Of a stretch of 29,947 nucleotides of DNA, positions 12,698 through 20,354 are shown one piece after another (the stretch's first letter is position 1; each line of letters begins with the position of its first letter). The translations under genes and the position numbers were made by a program. Below the pieces are notes generated by a model. That model did no database searches and had not been told where the DNA came from. It saw nothing but the letters and a program-made list of their open reading frames with translations. The stretch is from a virus, in the IMG/VR virus record IMGVR_UViG_3300025125_000006, positions 1 through 29,947 of that record, one strand, 5' to 3'.

Positions 12698-13270
12698 ATG
12701 CCAACTTTAGATGATACACCAACACTCGCTAAAAACGTAGCTGTTGCAGCTAATGATGCTGTTTGCATTTCAAACTTCGATTTAGATGGAGGGACGAAGA
12801 TTCAACAAGTTCCTGCTGCCCTTATCGGGCATGGGTTCACCCATGCTTGGGTTCTTAATTATAACAACGCAGAAGTGGCGGACCAGGATGGAACCAACAC
12901 CGACGAAGCAATCTCGTTGATTACGATTTCCGCTTACTCGGTCGTCACTAAAGCGATGTTCGTAGTTACAGAAGCCTTTGCTGGTCTAACAGCCTGTAAT
13001 GCTTTCTTGGGAAGAAGCGATAATGTAAATGGCTACATTGAATCAACATCTCTATTAGCTAAAATAGCGAAAGTTAACGTAGCTGGAGACAAGATTGATG
13101 CCTTTGGCGAGGTTGATTTTATTGGAAACGAATCTGACCAAGACGTAGTTGTTACCTTCGATCCGCATACAAACGGGGAGAACCTTCAAGGGTTAACTGC
13201 GGGGCAACTTGTAGTTCTTGTTGCTCTTACTGAAATTGCTGACTTTAAAGATATCGTTCCTGCAACGTAA
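12698..13270 (+). CDS. Putative capsid-associated beta-rich protein, 190 aa
   Basis: A protein with alternating hydrophobic residues that predicts mostly beta structure (SLITISAYSVVTKAMFVVTE, GQLVVLVALTEIADFKDI), no signal peptide and no membrane helix. It follows the capsid gene and is closed by its own terminator, so it is probably made in quantity. A decoration or head-stabilising protein is the natural guess, but I recognise no family. Its start lacks a Shine-Dalgarno and lies in an AT-rich leader. Confidence 0.65.
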   Translation: MPTLDDTPTLAKNVAVAANDAVCISNFDLDGGTKIQQVPAALIGHGFTHAWVLNYNNAEVADQDGTNTDEAISLITISAYSVVTKAMFVVTEAFAGLTACNAFLGRSDNVNGYIESTSLLAKIAKVNVAGDKIDAFGEVDFIGNESDQDVVVTFDPHTNGENLQGLTAGQLVVLVALTEIADFKDIVPAT

Positions 13271-13298
13271 TCAGTAACAATCCATAATTCACAATAAT

Positions 13299-13342
13299 CC
13301 CCGATCCTCTTGAAAAAGAAGGGGATCGGGGTTATTTATTTA
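13299..13342 (+). terminator. Intrinsic terminator after the 190-aa gene
   Basis: CCCCGATCC pairs with GGATCGGGG, extended inward by CTT/AAG, and is followed by TTATTTATTTAT on the plus strand. Stem and T-rich tail together make a convincing terminator, isolating capsid and 190-aa transcripts from the downstream minor virion genes. Confidence 0.85.
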
Positions 13343-13357
13343 TAACCAATTGATACC

Positions 13358-13816
13358 ATGCCGATAGATCCGAATACAGGAGAGAGATTAAGAGATGAAG
13401 CAGGGAATGTTGTCCTTTATGAAGGAGAAACCCCTGAACAAGCTGAAGCAGAAGCTGCCGCGATGGGGCAACCCGTAATGGATGAAGAAGCTGCCCTTGA
13501 GGAGCTTCTCGCCCAGATACCAATGGCGGGTGAAGAACCCCCCGCTGAAGAAGCTGGCGAAGAGTTGCCAGAGGAATCCCCCATTGTTATGCCAGAGGCA
13601 GGGACCATGGCAGAGTTATTCGAGGTTATCTTCGGGGACTCTTTCGATGCTGAAGACCCCAATGACGCAGAGCGCATGACCCAGGTTGAGGCTTTGCTTT
13701 CGGCTGACCCCGTGCTTGCAGAGGCAGTCGCTGCCGGCGAGATCAGTTTAACTGAGGTAGCCCTTCAGTTTTACCGCGCACTTAACGCAGGAACCACTTC
13801 GGAGGAAGTATTATAA
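13358..13816 (+). CDS. Acidic virion-module protein, 152 aa
   Basis: A very acidic, alanine-rich protein. Residues 20-90 are Glu, Pro and Ala-rich and probably disordered (EGETPEQAEAEAAAMGQP, GEEPPAEEAGEELPEESP); the C-terminal half looks folded and helical (TMAELFEVIFGDSFDAEDPN, VEALLSADPVLAEAVAAGE). No known motif is present. Its stop abuts the ATG of the next gene with no gap. Its acidity beside another acidic protein suggests a joint assembly role, such as a chaperone or minor scaffold; this is inference. Confidence 0.65.
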   Translation: MPIDPNTGERLRDEAGNVVLYEGETPEQAEAEAAAMGQPVMDEEAALEELLAQIPMAGEEPPAEEAGEELPEESPIVMPEAGTMAELFEVIFGDSFDAEDPNDAERMTQVEALLSADPVLAEAVAAGEISLTEVALQFYRALNAGTTSEEVL

Positions 13817-14179
13817 ATGCACGGTTACGACAACATGGTTTCGGTTGACTCCCCTGCTGCAAAGGGTGGTCACAATAGCGATGATTCAAACCCCTCTGAG
13901 GACACTGAAGTGTCTGATGGGGATGCACTCCATTCCGCCCATGAGAAGGCTTGCGCCCTGGTCAAGTTGGCTGAAGCCGGCGACCTTAACGAGAAGTTCT
14001 CTGAGGACTGGGTAAAGGCCAAGGTTGATGCCGCCAACAAAAACTTAACCGCCATCCATGACTATATTGTCAATGACAAGAAGGCCGCCGATTCTGATGA
14101 GCATGGGGATGACGGAGGGGACGGTGGCGATATGGGTGGCGGTTTTATAATTTCGATTGAACGCGCATTAGGCAATTAA
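13817..14179 (+). CDS. Acidic virion-module protein, 120 aa
   Basis: The ATG directly follows the stop codon of the previous gene. The protein has a Ser/Asp/Glu-rich N-terminus (SDDSNPSEDTEVSDGDALHS), a central amphipathic helix pair (EKACALVKLAEAGDLNEKF, WVKAKVDAANKNLTAIHDYI) and an Asp/Gly-rich stretch (DEHGDDGGDGGDMGGG) before a short C-terminus. No family is recognised. It could be a small assembly factor; the Asp/Gly stretch might bind divalent cations. Confidence 0.65.
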   Translation: MHGYDNMVSVDSPAAKGGHNSDDSNPSEDTEVSDGDALHSAHEKACALVKLAEAGDLNEKFSEDWVKAKVDAANKNLTAIHDYIVNDKKAADSDEHGDDGGDGGDMGGGFIISIERALGN

Positions 14180-14180
14180 C

Positions 14181-14732
14181 ATGACCTTATCTAATATCAA
14201 GTTGTTACAAAAGCTGTCCGCTAATGTTTCTTCTACGGGTTCGCTTAGAAGCTCTATACTTGTTGGCGGAAGCAATACAACAGCTTTAACAACATCTGAG
14301 GCGGATATTATCTACGGATTTACAATTATTAGTGGCGACACTAATAATGATGTTAAGTGGCACTTGGCAGACAGCACTTTGGAAGATGGGGCGCATGGTG
14401 ACGCACTTACTGATTTAGTTTCGACACAAGAAATAGGTACATCTGCTACAGCTATACTAGATGTTAACGGGGTTGCCGTCCCTACTGCAACGACTATTGT
14501 TGCACTTTATTATGAGACTGATAAAGCTAATGACGGGGATGTTACAATAACTACAGCAGGAACCAGTGGGGCAAAGTTGGGCGGAACTTTTACCTTGGAC
14601 GGGGATAATGGAACCAGCGCAAGGTCTGCCTTGTTTATACCAAGATTTGCGGCGGCGGGGACTTACGTCAACTTTACTTGGACGGCAACTACTGATATTA
14701 TAAGAGTTGTCTGTCTTGCCAAAGATGCCTAG
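14181..14732 (+). CDS. Beta-rich virion protein, 183 aa
   Basis: A Thr, Ser, Gly and Asp-rich protein with the alternating pattern of beta-sandwich virion proteins (SILVGGSNTTALTTSEADII, GVAVPTATTIVALYYETD, GTYVNFTWTATTDIIRVVCL). No signal peptide or membrane helix. It is similar in style to the 190-aa protein after the capsid gene, although I see no clear sequence match. A decoration or tail-completion protein is plausible. It starts one base after the preceding stop with no Shine-Dalgarno. Confidence 0.6.
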   Translation: MTLSNIKLLQKLSANVSSTGSLRSSILVGGSNTTALTTSEADIIYGFTIISGDTNNDVKWHLADSTLEDGAHGDALTDLVSTQEIGTSATAILDVNGVAVPTATTIVALYYETDKANDGDVTITTAGTSGAKLGGTFTLDGDNGTSARSALFIPRFAAAGTYVNFTWTATTDIIRVVCLAKDA

Positions 14733-14735
14733 CCC

Positions 14736-16226
14736 ATGCCTATATCCTCCAACAGAAGGCAACGGGTAATTGAGTATGCGACCCCGAAGGTTGCTGACCT
14801 TGTTGTTGTCGAGCGCGTTGATTGCAGTAAGAACGTAAGTTCTGCGGATGCCGCTGATGATACTTATGGTTCCGACTATGGTGATGCACACCCCGATGCT
14901 ACTAATTTCTCTGGTTTCAATTTAGCCCTCATCAAGAATGGGGACAACGACCAGGGACAGTTCCAGGATTGGTATTATGTAAAAGACCGCGCCGACCAGG
15001 ATGATTACAACTGGGAGTTCCAGGCTGCCGGCGCAAGCACCCCGCGCTTCGATACCGTTGTCAGGACGTATGTGACTTTGCGCTCTGCTTTTGATGAGTA
15101 TTCACCCGCTATTGGCAACGCTAATGGAATGCCCACAGTGGCGGATGATCCGTTTACTGATGCGGGGAGTGGTTATGATACTGCCTATGTCTTCTTTGAA
15201 AAGAAGCAAGTGCGCTCCGGTGATGAGACATTGGACACGCTCTATGTGGTCGAGCAACACATTTTCGTTAAGCGTGTTACTATTGTAAGCGTGGATGCGG
15301 ATAAGCAGTTCCCTTACAATGATTCTAGTATTGCTGGTGAACCTTATGGTGGATTAATTTCAAAAGAGACTCTTTACTACAAAAATGAGGTTGTGTATGC
15401 AACAACCGATTTTTCTGATGCCGACGAGGATACAGCGGGCATACAGACCACAGGTTACCGTGTATTTTCAGTGTATGACGCCGCCGCTAATAAGACGAAG
15501 GCTGAATATGTGTTCACCAACAATGCCGCAGTTTACCAGTATTCTACTGGTGGCTCTCCTGATACATACAACTTTTGGGGGGTGGACAACCTTGGAGTCA
15601 TGCGCGAGGGCAAGCAGTTGTCTGAAAACTGGTATGTCCTTTCTGAGAGGCAGGTTATCCGGTTAGGCACAAATGGTTTGGTCGCCTCATACACGACAAA
15701 TCAAAACGTATCATGGCCCCCCGTATTTGGCGGATTATATGCCCAAGTTTGGAACCGCAGGGATGGTGGTCGCCAAACGAATGTATACCCCGTGTTCAAG
15801 CGTGAGGGGTATTCCGGCCCCACCAAGGTGCTTATCCAGCAGTATTGGCGGAAACTCCCGTATTTAGCCCCAACCGATGTAACAGGCTCTACTATTAAAT
15901 TGACCTTGGTTAAGCCAATGGAAGCCTTGCCAATGGAATTTGCGACTCCGAATTGGCGGGTAAAGGTTAAGCCCAGTCTGCATAATTTAGTGGAACTAAC
16001 CTATACTAATGGAACCGAAGACCCTGTATGGGTTTACGGGGGTTATGTAGCATCATGGAAGGCTACCAATTATACTGATTGGCAGACCCTTGTAATCCAA
16101 GATTCACAGGAACCTCTCAGGGGTGGCTATCTCCGCACAAAGGTTACGGCATATGAGCCACATATAGACCGTTCTGATACGGATACTGATTTTGGTGTCC
16201 CCCCAGCCTTAGATGAAGAGGATTAG
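14736..16226 (+). CDS. Large structural (probably tail) protein, 496 aa
   Basis: A soluble, beta-rich, aromatic protein (FQDWYYVKDRADQDDYNWEF, VYQYSTGGSPDTYNFWGVDN, LTYTNGTEDPVWVYGGYVAS). It has no coiled coil or membrane segment and lacks the length of a tape-measure protein. With the next gene it forms the largest part of the module after the capsid. A tail-tube, nozzle or baseplate-like component of a short tail is the likely role, judged from size and position only. It starts three bases after the preceding stop. Confidence 0.6.
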   Translation: MPISSNRRQRVIEYATPKVADLVVVERVDCSKNVSSADAADDTYGSDYGDAHPDATNFSGFNLALIKNGDNDQGQFQDWYYVKDRADQDDYNWEFQAAGASTPRFDTVVRTYVTLRSAFDEYSPAIGNANGMPTVADDPFTDAGSGYDTAYVFFEKKQVRSGDETLDTLYVVEQHIFVKRVTIVSVDADKQFPYNDSSIAGEPYGGLISKETLYYKNEVVYATTDFSDADEDTAGIQTTGYRVFSVYDAAANKTKAEYVFTNNAAVYQYSTGGSPDTYNFWGVDNLGVMREGKQLSENWYVLSERQVIRLGTNGLVASYTTNQNVSWPPVFGGLYAQVWNRRDGGRQTNVYPVFKREGYSGPTKVLIQQYWRKLPYLAPTDVTGSTIKLTLVKPMEALPMEFATPNWRVKVKPSLHNLVELTYTNGTEDPVWVYGGYVASWKATNYTDWQTLVIQDSQEPLRGGYLRTKVTAYEPHIDRSDTDTDFGVPPALDEED

Positions 16227-16228
16227 TA

Positions 16229-17383
16229 ATGGGTAAAGAAGATTTTAAAGAGTTCACTCCATCAGGGGCAGATGAAGTGGGTAAAATTGATAAGCAGGAT
16301 TGGGAATTACCTCATTCTGTATCCGCGCCCCCCGAAGGTTTTTCCACAAATGTGGAGTCTACCTCCTATGATGGGTATGGTGAGGAGCATACAACAGACT
16401 ACCACCCACCCGTTGAGCAGGGTGAGTTTCTACACCCCTTCAAGGTGAACCGCTACAAAAATGAAGACGACGAGTCAGAGGTTCGTGTCCGGCTTGGGCG
16501 TTTATTTTATAATGCAGGTGGTTTGAGTATGTCCAAAGTCGAACCACACGGGCCTCATGGAGAAGTGCAAAATGTTTTGGATAGTGGTGGTAGTGCAACA
16601 GGCGATACAACAGCAGGAACGACCCCTATGATAGGGGCTAACAACTCTTCTGACGATGGCAATACAAATGGCCTTTGGCCTCAAGCAGATAAGCCCTCTG
16701 TAGATGCTAGTGAATATGCGGCTGGCCTTTGGGCACTTGAGTCTGCTTATGGGGATACTCATGTTGCTAACTTTGGAACAGCCGCTTTACTCACCGGAGA
16801 AGGACATATACCACTACAGTTTTATGGCCCTGCCGCTGGCGACCCCCCAAGTTTTCGTAATGGGGATAAAAAGATGTTTGCTACACTACCAAGTTTTGAT
16901 GGGGTTTCTTCGGTATGGCTCATGTATTTAATATATCCCCCTGCGGAGCTTGGGGTTCCTGCCATATACTCAGGAGGGGGTTCAGGAAGGGAAGGGGTTC
17001 AGTTGGTGCATGTAGAAGGGACTTCTGCACCAACTACTCTCGCTGAATTAGCCCAAGCTGGAGCCGCAAGGGCACTTGGTACTGATAGAAAAGAATTGAT
17101 GTGGCAAAATCCTAGGAATGAGGGTGAAGCAGGGAATAGGGTGGCTGATTTCAAAGCACTTGAAGACCTTTCAAGCACATCAGATTCCGATGCGCGTAAG
17201 ACTGGGGTTTTCTATTTAAAAATAGCCGAACTAGCCGCCATTGATGACGAGGATTCAGAACCAGTAGATCAAATCATCCATGATAATATTTACCTAACCC
17301 CCACTTGGTTCACTCTAGGGGTTAACAACACATCAGGAACTTCAGGCAACGGGCTTGGTTACAATGGAGCCGCCCCAGCATAA
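16229..17383 (+). CDS. Structural protein, 384 aa
   Basis: The first 75 residues are polar and probably disordered (ESTSYDGYGEEHTTDYHPPV). A Gly, Ser and Thr-rich region (SGGSATGDTTAGTTPMIGAN) follows, then a beta-rich body with PSFDGVSSVWLMYLIYPPAE and a C-terminal tail ending SGTSGNGLGYNGAAPA. No recognised family. Its ATG follows the previous stop by two bases, so the two are probably co-translated. Low-complexity linkers and the body suggest an extended tail or fibre-attachment component, but that is inference. Confidence 0.6.
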   Translation: MGKEDFKEFTPSGADEVGKIDKQDWELPHSVSAPPEGFSTNVESTSYDGYGEEHTTDYHPPVEQGEFLHPFKVNRYKNEDDESEVRVRLGRLFYNAGGLSMSKVEPHGPHGEVQNVLDSGGSATGDTTAGTTPMIGANNSSDDGNTNGLWPQADKPSVDASEYAAGLWALESAYGDTHVANFGTAALLTGEGHIPLQFYGPAAGDPPSFRNGDKKMFATLPSFDGVSSVWLMYLIYPPAELGVPAIYSGGGSGREGVQLVHVEGTSAPTTLAELAQAGAARALGTDRKELMWQNPRNEGEAGNRVADFKALEDLSSTSDSDARKTGVFYLKIAELAAIDDEDSEPVDQIIHDNIYLTPTWFTLGVNNTSGTSGNGLGYNGAAPA

Positions 17384-17427
17384 CCAGCCCCTTGAAATAG
17401 CCCCCAAAACCCCTATATTAACGAGTC

Positions 17428-18114
17428 ATGCCAACGGGACAAGTAGGAACATTAAAGGGTAAATACAGCCAGTATCTGGATGCGGGAGCCGCTACCGATG
17501 CTGATTGGTATAAGGCTTTGAACGAGGTCATGCCCCGTGTTTTCCATATGGGGTTTTGGCGGGATATGATGACCACGCTTGAGGAGCAGGATGTCAGCAG
17601 TGGGTATTTTACATTACCTGCCGACGATGCTTCAACGGGTGTCGGCTATGATAGTATTCTCCATGCTATCCTGGATGACAGCCCAACGGCTTTATTCTCC
17701 ATTTGGCATGATTACCGGCTCTTTGGGGAGCCTAGTGCAACTGCTGCGGCTGATGTCACCTCCCTGTCAGTAGGTGTATATGATGATGGATACTCAGGAG
17801 CCGGAGGCCGAAGGAGGTATAGGGTTTCCCCTGTTGATTCCAGCACAAAGGCTACATTCCTCATGAAGAGAAAATGGGTGGACGTTGCTATAGATGACCA
17901 CTTAGTGTTCCTTCCTAATGACCCATCAGTCATCAAACACGCCCTCCTGGGCAAGCTCGCGGAAGACAATGCCGATGTCCAACGCGCTGAATACCATTGG
18001 CAAACGGCACAAAAGCTCATTGACGCTGACCTTGACTCATACAGGGGTGGCGCAAGACCAAGACCTTATATTGCCCCAAGCGGTCCTGGTGGTAGGGTAG
18101 TGGGCATGTATTAA
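17428..18114 (+). CDS. Putative head-to-tail adaptor (tail-tube-A-like), 228 aa
   Basis: The N-terminus (KYSQYLDAGAATDADWYKAL, NEVMPRVFHMGFWRDM) and the C-terminal helical region (DPSVIKHALLGKLAEDNADV, QRAEYHWQTAQKLIDADLDS) follow the pattern of adaptor or tail-tube-A proteins of short-tailed phages, in which C-terminal helices line a ring below the portal. A beta region lies between (YRVSPVDSSTKATFLMKRKW). The length is typical. It has a 44-bp leader with TATATTAA before the ATG and no Shine-Dalgarno. Assignment rests on pattern and position. Confidence 0.6.
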   Translation: MPTGQVGTLKGKYSQYLDAGAATDADWYKALNEVMPRVFHMGFWRDMMTTLEEQDVSSGYFTLPADDASTGVGYDSILHAILDDSPTALFSIWHDYRLFGEPSATAAADVTSLSVGVYDDGYSGAGGRRRYRVSPVDSSTKATFLMKRKWVDVAIDDHLVFLPNDPSVIKHALLGKLAEDNADVQRAEYHWQTAQKLIDADLDSYRGGARPRPYIAPSGPGGRVVGMY

Positions 18115-18140
18115 TTTCAAAACAAACAAGATAATTAGCT

Positions 18141-18467
18141 ATGGCTACAACAAATATAGACAAACAATCCTTCGGTCAGGCCGGAGCGGTATATGAATCA
18201 GGCACAGATAATAGAACAGGTGAGTTTTGCGCCCTTACTATTACGGAAGACACCAAGTTTGAATATTTGGAGTGGGACGAGTTAGATGACGAAGGCCAGG
18301 ATGTGGGCGCATTGAGGGTCGCAGGTGATTCACACAACGCTGCCAGAAGACTTGCACACACCACAGAAGGAACCGCTGATACAATACCTGCTGGTATAAC
18401 CATCTATGGGCAAATTTCCCGCTTCAAGTTACACAGCGGGGCTGTTCTTGCCTATCTATCCGCCTAA
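18141..18467 (+). CDS. Small beta-rich virion protein, 108 aa
   Basis: A compact acidic protein with beta patterning (FCALTITEDTKFEYLEWDEL, AGITIYGQISRFKLHSGAVL). It starts after GATAATTAGCT with no Shine-Dalgarno and ends six bases before the lectin/glycosidase-like fibre gene. Small proteins like this before fibre genes often cap or connect tail parts. No family is recognised and the role is inferred from position. Confidence 0.6.
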   Translation: MATTNIDKQSFGQAGAVYESGTDNRTGEFCALTITEDTKFEYLEWDELDDEGQDVGALRVAGDSHNAARRLAHTTEGTADTIPAGITIYGQISRFKLHSGAVLAYLSA

Positions 18468-18473
18468 AAAACA

Positions 18474-19439
18474 ATGGCTCCCCGTTTAGGATTAGGTGGC
18501 GGTGTAACGGCTAACCCCGCGAGTGGGTTGTTTGCCAACCTGTTGCTGGATGATTACCCTGATGCGATGTTCGCGTATTCGGTGCGTAAGTTATCGAATG
18601 ACTATTCGGGGTATGCGATGAAGGTCAGGGAGTCTGATGGTGATGAGGAAGCCGATGTTGGTTTCGATGCGGCAGGGACTATTTCATTAAGCTCCCCTAT
18701 TGCTAATGAAACGGGTGGTTCCGGCCCCACTTTGGGGGATTTTGTGGATGCGGGTGGAGATGATAATGGTGCTTATGTTACTACTTGGTATGATCAGTCA
18801 GGTAACGGACGGAATGCCACTAACACCACCGATGCTTATCAACCGCATATTGTCGTAAGTGGGGCTATAAATACGCAGAACTCAAAACCTGCGATTGATT
18901 TTAACCTGCGCGGAGGTGACTCCACCAAGGTTAATTTATCGAATACTGGTTGGGCAACAGTATCCCAACCGTTTACCCTGACTGTCGTAGCTACGGCAGA
19001 TGAATCTGGAGGATCATCTAACCAACAGTTATTAGATGGTGATGATAGCACTTCATCGAATAGGGTAATTCTAGGCTTTTTATTTGGCGCATCGCTTATG
19101 CAGGGGGCATATGCGGGAAGCACTAAGTATTTAGTAGCACCGGCAGATTCAGCAAACACTGATCAGCAACATTGGTTTGCTGTATATAATGGTGATCCCC
19201 CTGACAGCCTAATGTCATTTAATGGCTCTGATGTTGTTGACCCAGAGGCGGGACTCCCAAGCTCTCAAGTTTGGGGGTTGCATACTAATGCGATGGAGGG
19301 GTTTCGGCTGGGGGCAAGGTATAGCCAGACTTATGGCTGGAAGGGTGATGTCCAAGAGTTTGTGGGGTGGCCTAGTAGTCAGTTAGCTAATCAGGCGGGG
19401 CTAACCGCCAACTCAAATTCTTACTTCTCAATTTACTAA
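18474..19439 (+). CDS. Tail fibre/receptor-binding protein with arabinofuranosidase-B-like domain
   Basis: Residues about 30-150 match the pattern of the catalytic/lectin domain of GH54 alpha-L-arabinofuranosidase B (PF09206-type): FAYSVRKLSNDYSGYAMKVR, a DVGFDAAG turn, VTTWYDQSGNGRNATN, then QPHIVVSG and KPAIDF. A concanavalin-like beta sandwich probably follows (about 150-320, ending FRLGARYSQTYGWKGDVQEF). Domains of this kind occur in phage tail proteins that bind or trim surface glycans. Whether the enzymatic residues are kept cannot be judged here. The next gene overlaps its stop by one base (TAATG). Confidence 0.75.
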   Translation: MAPRLGLGGGVTANPASGLFANLLLDDYPDAMFAYSVRKLSNDYSGYAMKVRESDGDEEADVGFDAAGTISLSSPIANETGGSGPTLGDFVDAGGDDNGAYVTTWYDQSGNGRNATNTTDAYQPHIVVSGAINTQNSKPAIDFNLRGGDSTKVNLSNTGWATVSQPFTLTVVATADESGGSSNQQLLDGDDSTSSNRVILGFLFGASLMQGAYAGSTKYLVAPADSANTDQQHWFAVYNGDPPDSLMSFNGSDVVDPEAGLPSSQVWGLHTNAMEGFRLGARYSQTYGWKGDVQEFVGWPSSQLANQAGLTANSNSYFSIY

Positions 19440-19702
19440 TGAGCTATTTACTATTTACCACCGAAGCAGAAGCCGTAGCTCGCACTGATCAGGCGGGGGC
19501 GGACAAGGGTTTAGCTTATCATGCTCATAATGAGCCTGACGGCACACGTTATGTGTGGGGTGTCCACGTTGAAGAAACAGAGACTAATCCCCGCGCATTC
19601 CTTGATATAAATGGCTACAAGTTAGGCTTACTAACTCCCACCGAAACATCAGCCTTGGTCGATGAACTACCCACCGATTGGACGCACTCTGAAGACCCAT
19701 GA
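19439..19702 (+). CDS. Small fibre-associated protein, 87 aa
   Basis: Overlaps the fibre gene by one base (TAATG), so it is translationally coupled to it. The protein (MSYLLFTTEAEAVARTDQAG...) has an aromatic middle (DGTRYVWGVHVEETETNP) and ends LVDELPTDWTHSEDP. Small proteins encoded directly after phage fibres are often chaperones or fibre caps, and that is the best guess here. The holin-like gene overlaps its stop. Confidence 0.6.
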   Translation: MSYLLFTTEAEAVARTDQAGADKGLAYHAHNEPDGTRYVWGVHVEETETNPRAFLDINGYKLGLLTPTETSALVDELPTDWTHSEDP

Positions 19703-19878
19703 ACACCAGTGAAATTTTAACGAAGGGAGCAACAGGAGTCGCTGGATCGATCATCGCTGTTGTGTCACCTTACCAAGAGCAGGTGGAGTGGACAATACAA
19801 ATCATGGGAGGGTTATTAGGAATTGCAGTCGCTGTAGTTTCGCTCTACCATCTGTTAAAGAACAAACGAAAAAAATGA
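19699..19878 (+). CDS. Holin-like protein 1, 59 aa
   Basis: An ATGA overlap with the preceding gene begins a 59-residue protein with two hydrophobic segments (about 11-23, GVAGSIIAVV, and 36-53, MGGLLGIAVAVVSLYHLL) joined by a short charged loop (PYQEQVEW), ending in a basic tail KNKRKK. Size, two membrane helices and basic C-terminus fit a small holin. The gene ends inside the start of a second holin-like gene (ATGA). Function is inferred from topology and its place before the spanin and endolysin genes. Confidence 0.75.
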   Translation: MNTSEILTKGATGVAGSIIAVVSPYQEQVEWTIQIMGGLLGIAVAVVSLYHLLKNKRKK

Positions 19879-20042
19879 GCAAAGATGCAATTCTTGGAAT
19901 TATTCGTCATATTTGCACCTTCGGGGGCGGATTTGTGGCTGAAAAGGGGCTGGCATCCTCTGATGAGGTGACTACGGCTGTTGCCGCACTTGTGACCCTT
20001 GTCGGACTTGTCTGGTCAGTGCTGAATAAGCGGAAGAAGTGA
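19875..20042 (+). CDS. Holin-like protein 2, 55 aa
   Basis: The ATG at 19875 overlaps the stop of holin-like protein 1. The protein has a weak first hydrophobic segment (DAILGIIRHICTFGGGFVAE), a polar turn (KGLASSDEV) and a strong second helix (AVAALVTLVGLVWSVLN) with basic tail NKRKK, resembling phage holins of the Pam3-gp28 kind. The tail resembles that of its neighbour, so the two could be a holin/antiholin pair derived from one gene or two cooperating pore formers. The next gene begins with GTG in its stop. Confidence 0.7.
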   Translation: MSKDAILGIIRHICTFGGGFVAEKGLASSDEVTTAVAALVTLVGLVWSVLNKRKK

Positions 20043-20224
20043 AGTTCTTCCGGCTTATTACAGCCGCGCTGGAAGCATACATAGCGTATGCCGACTGGCG
20101 CAAAAGAACCTACGCCTATGACCTGGAAGATGAAATTGATCGCCTTGCTGCCGATGGTAGCCCTGCTGCAAAGTTGCGGCTTGAAAGGCTCGCGCCGCGC
20201 CTTGAACGAGAGCGCGATGTATGA
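20039..20224 (+). CDS. Putative i-spanin (Rz-like), 61 aa
   Basis: A GTG start overlaps the stop of the second holin (GTGA). Residues about 3-18 (FFRLITAALEAYIAYA) could be an N-terminal membrane anchor; the remainder is a charged helix (DLEDEIDRLAADGSPAAKLR, LERLAPRLERERD). A membrane anchor followed by a coiled coil is the i-spanin design, and a lipoprotein gene is nested in the +1 frame of its 3' half, as with Rz/Rz1. The anchor is weaker than usual, so confidence is moderate. Confidence 0.6.
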   Translation: MKFFRLITAALEAYIAYADWRKRTYAYDLEDEIDRLAADGSPAAKLRLERLAPRLERERDV

Positions 20225-20354
20225 TCCCCCGACAGTTACCCTCATCGAAGGATTTAAGTATCCTTTCGTTGAGGGGACACTGATGGGCAGGGGGCAGAAG
20301 TTCCATTCTGATTACAGCTACCGGCGGGCTATTGTTATAGGGGGCGGGAAGTAA
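20118..20354 (+). CDS. Putative o-spanin (Rz1-like) lipoprotein, 78 aa
   Basis: From the ATG at 20118 the protein begins MTWKMKLIALLPMVALLQSC, a lipoprotein signal peptide whose lipobox LQSC gives a lipidated Cys at residue 20. The mature part (GLKGSRRALNESAMYDPPTV...) is short and soluble. Embedded in another frame of the candidate i-spanin, it matches o-spanins, which link outer and inner membranes and disrupt the outer membrane at lysis. This is the main evidence for a Gram-negative host. An ATG at 20130 would also give a signal peptide. Confidence 0.7.
   Translation: MTWKMKLIALLPMVALLQSCGLKGSRRALNESAMYDPPTVTLIEGFKYPFVEGTLMGRGQKFHSDYSYRRAIVIGGGK

Noticed and set aside
11860-12768. A 302-codon open frame antisense to the capsid gene
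   Set aside because: It lies entirely against the major capsid gene and its neighbour, has no start signal, and its composition looks like reverse-frame translation of biased codons. The sense genes explain the region.
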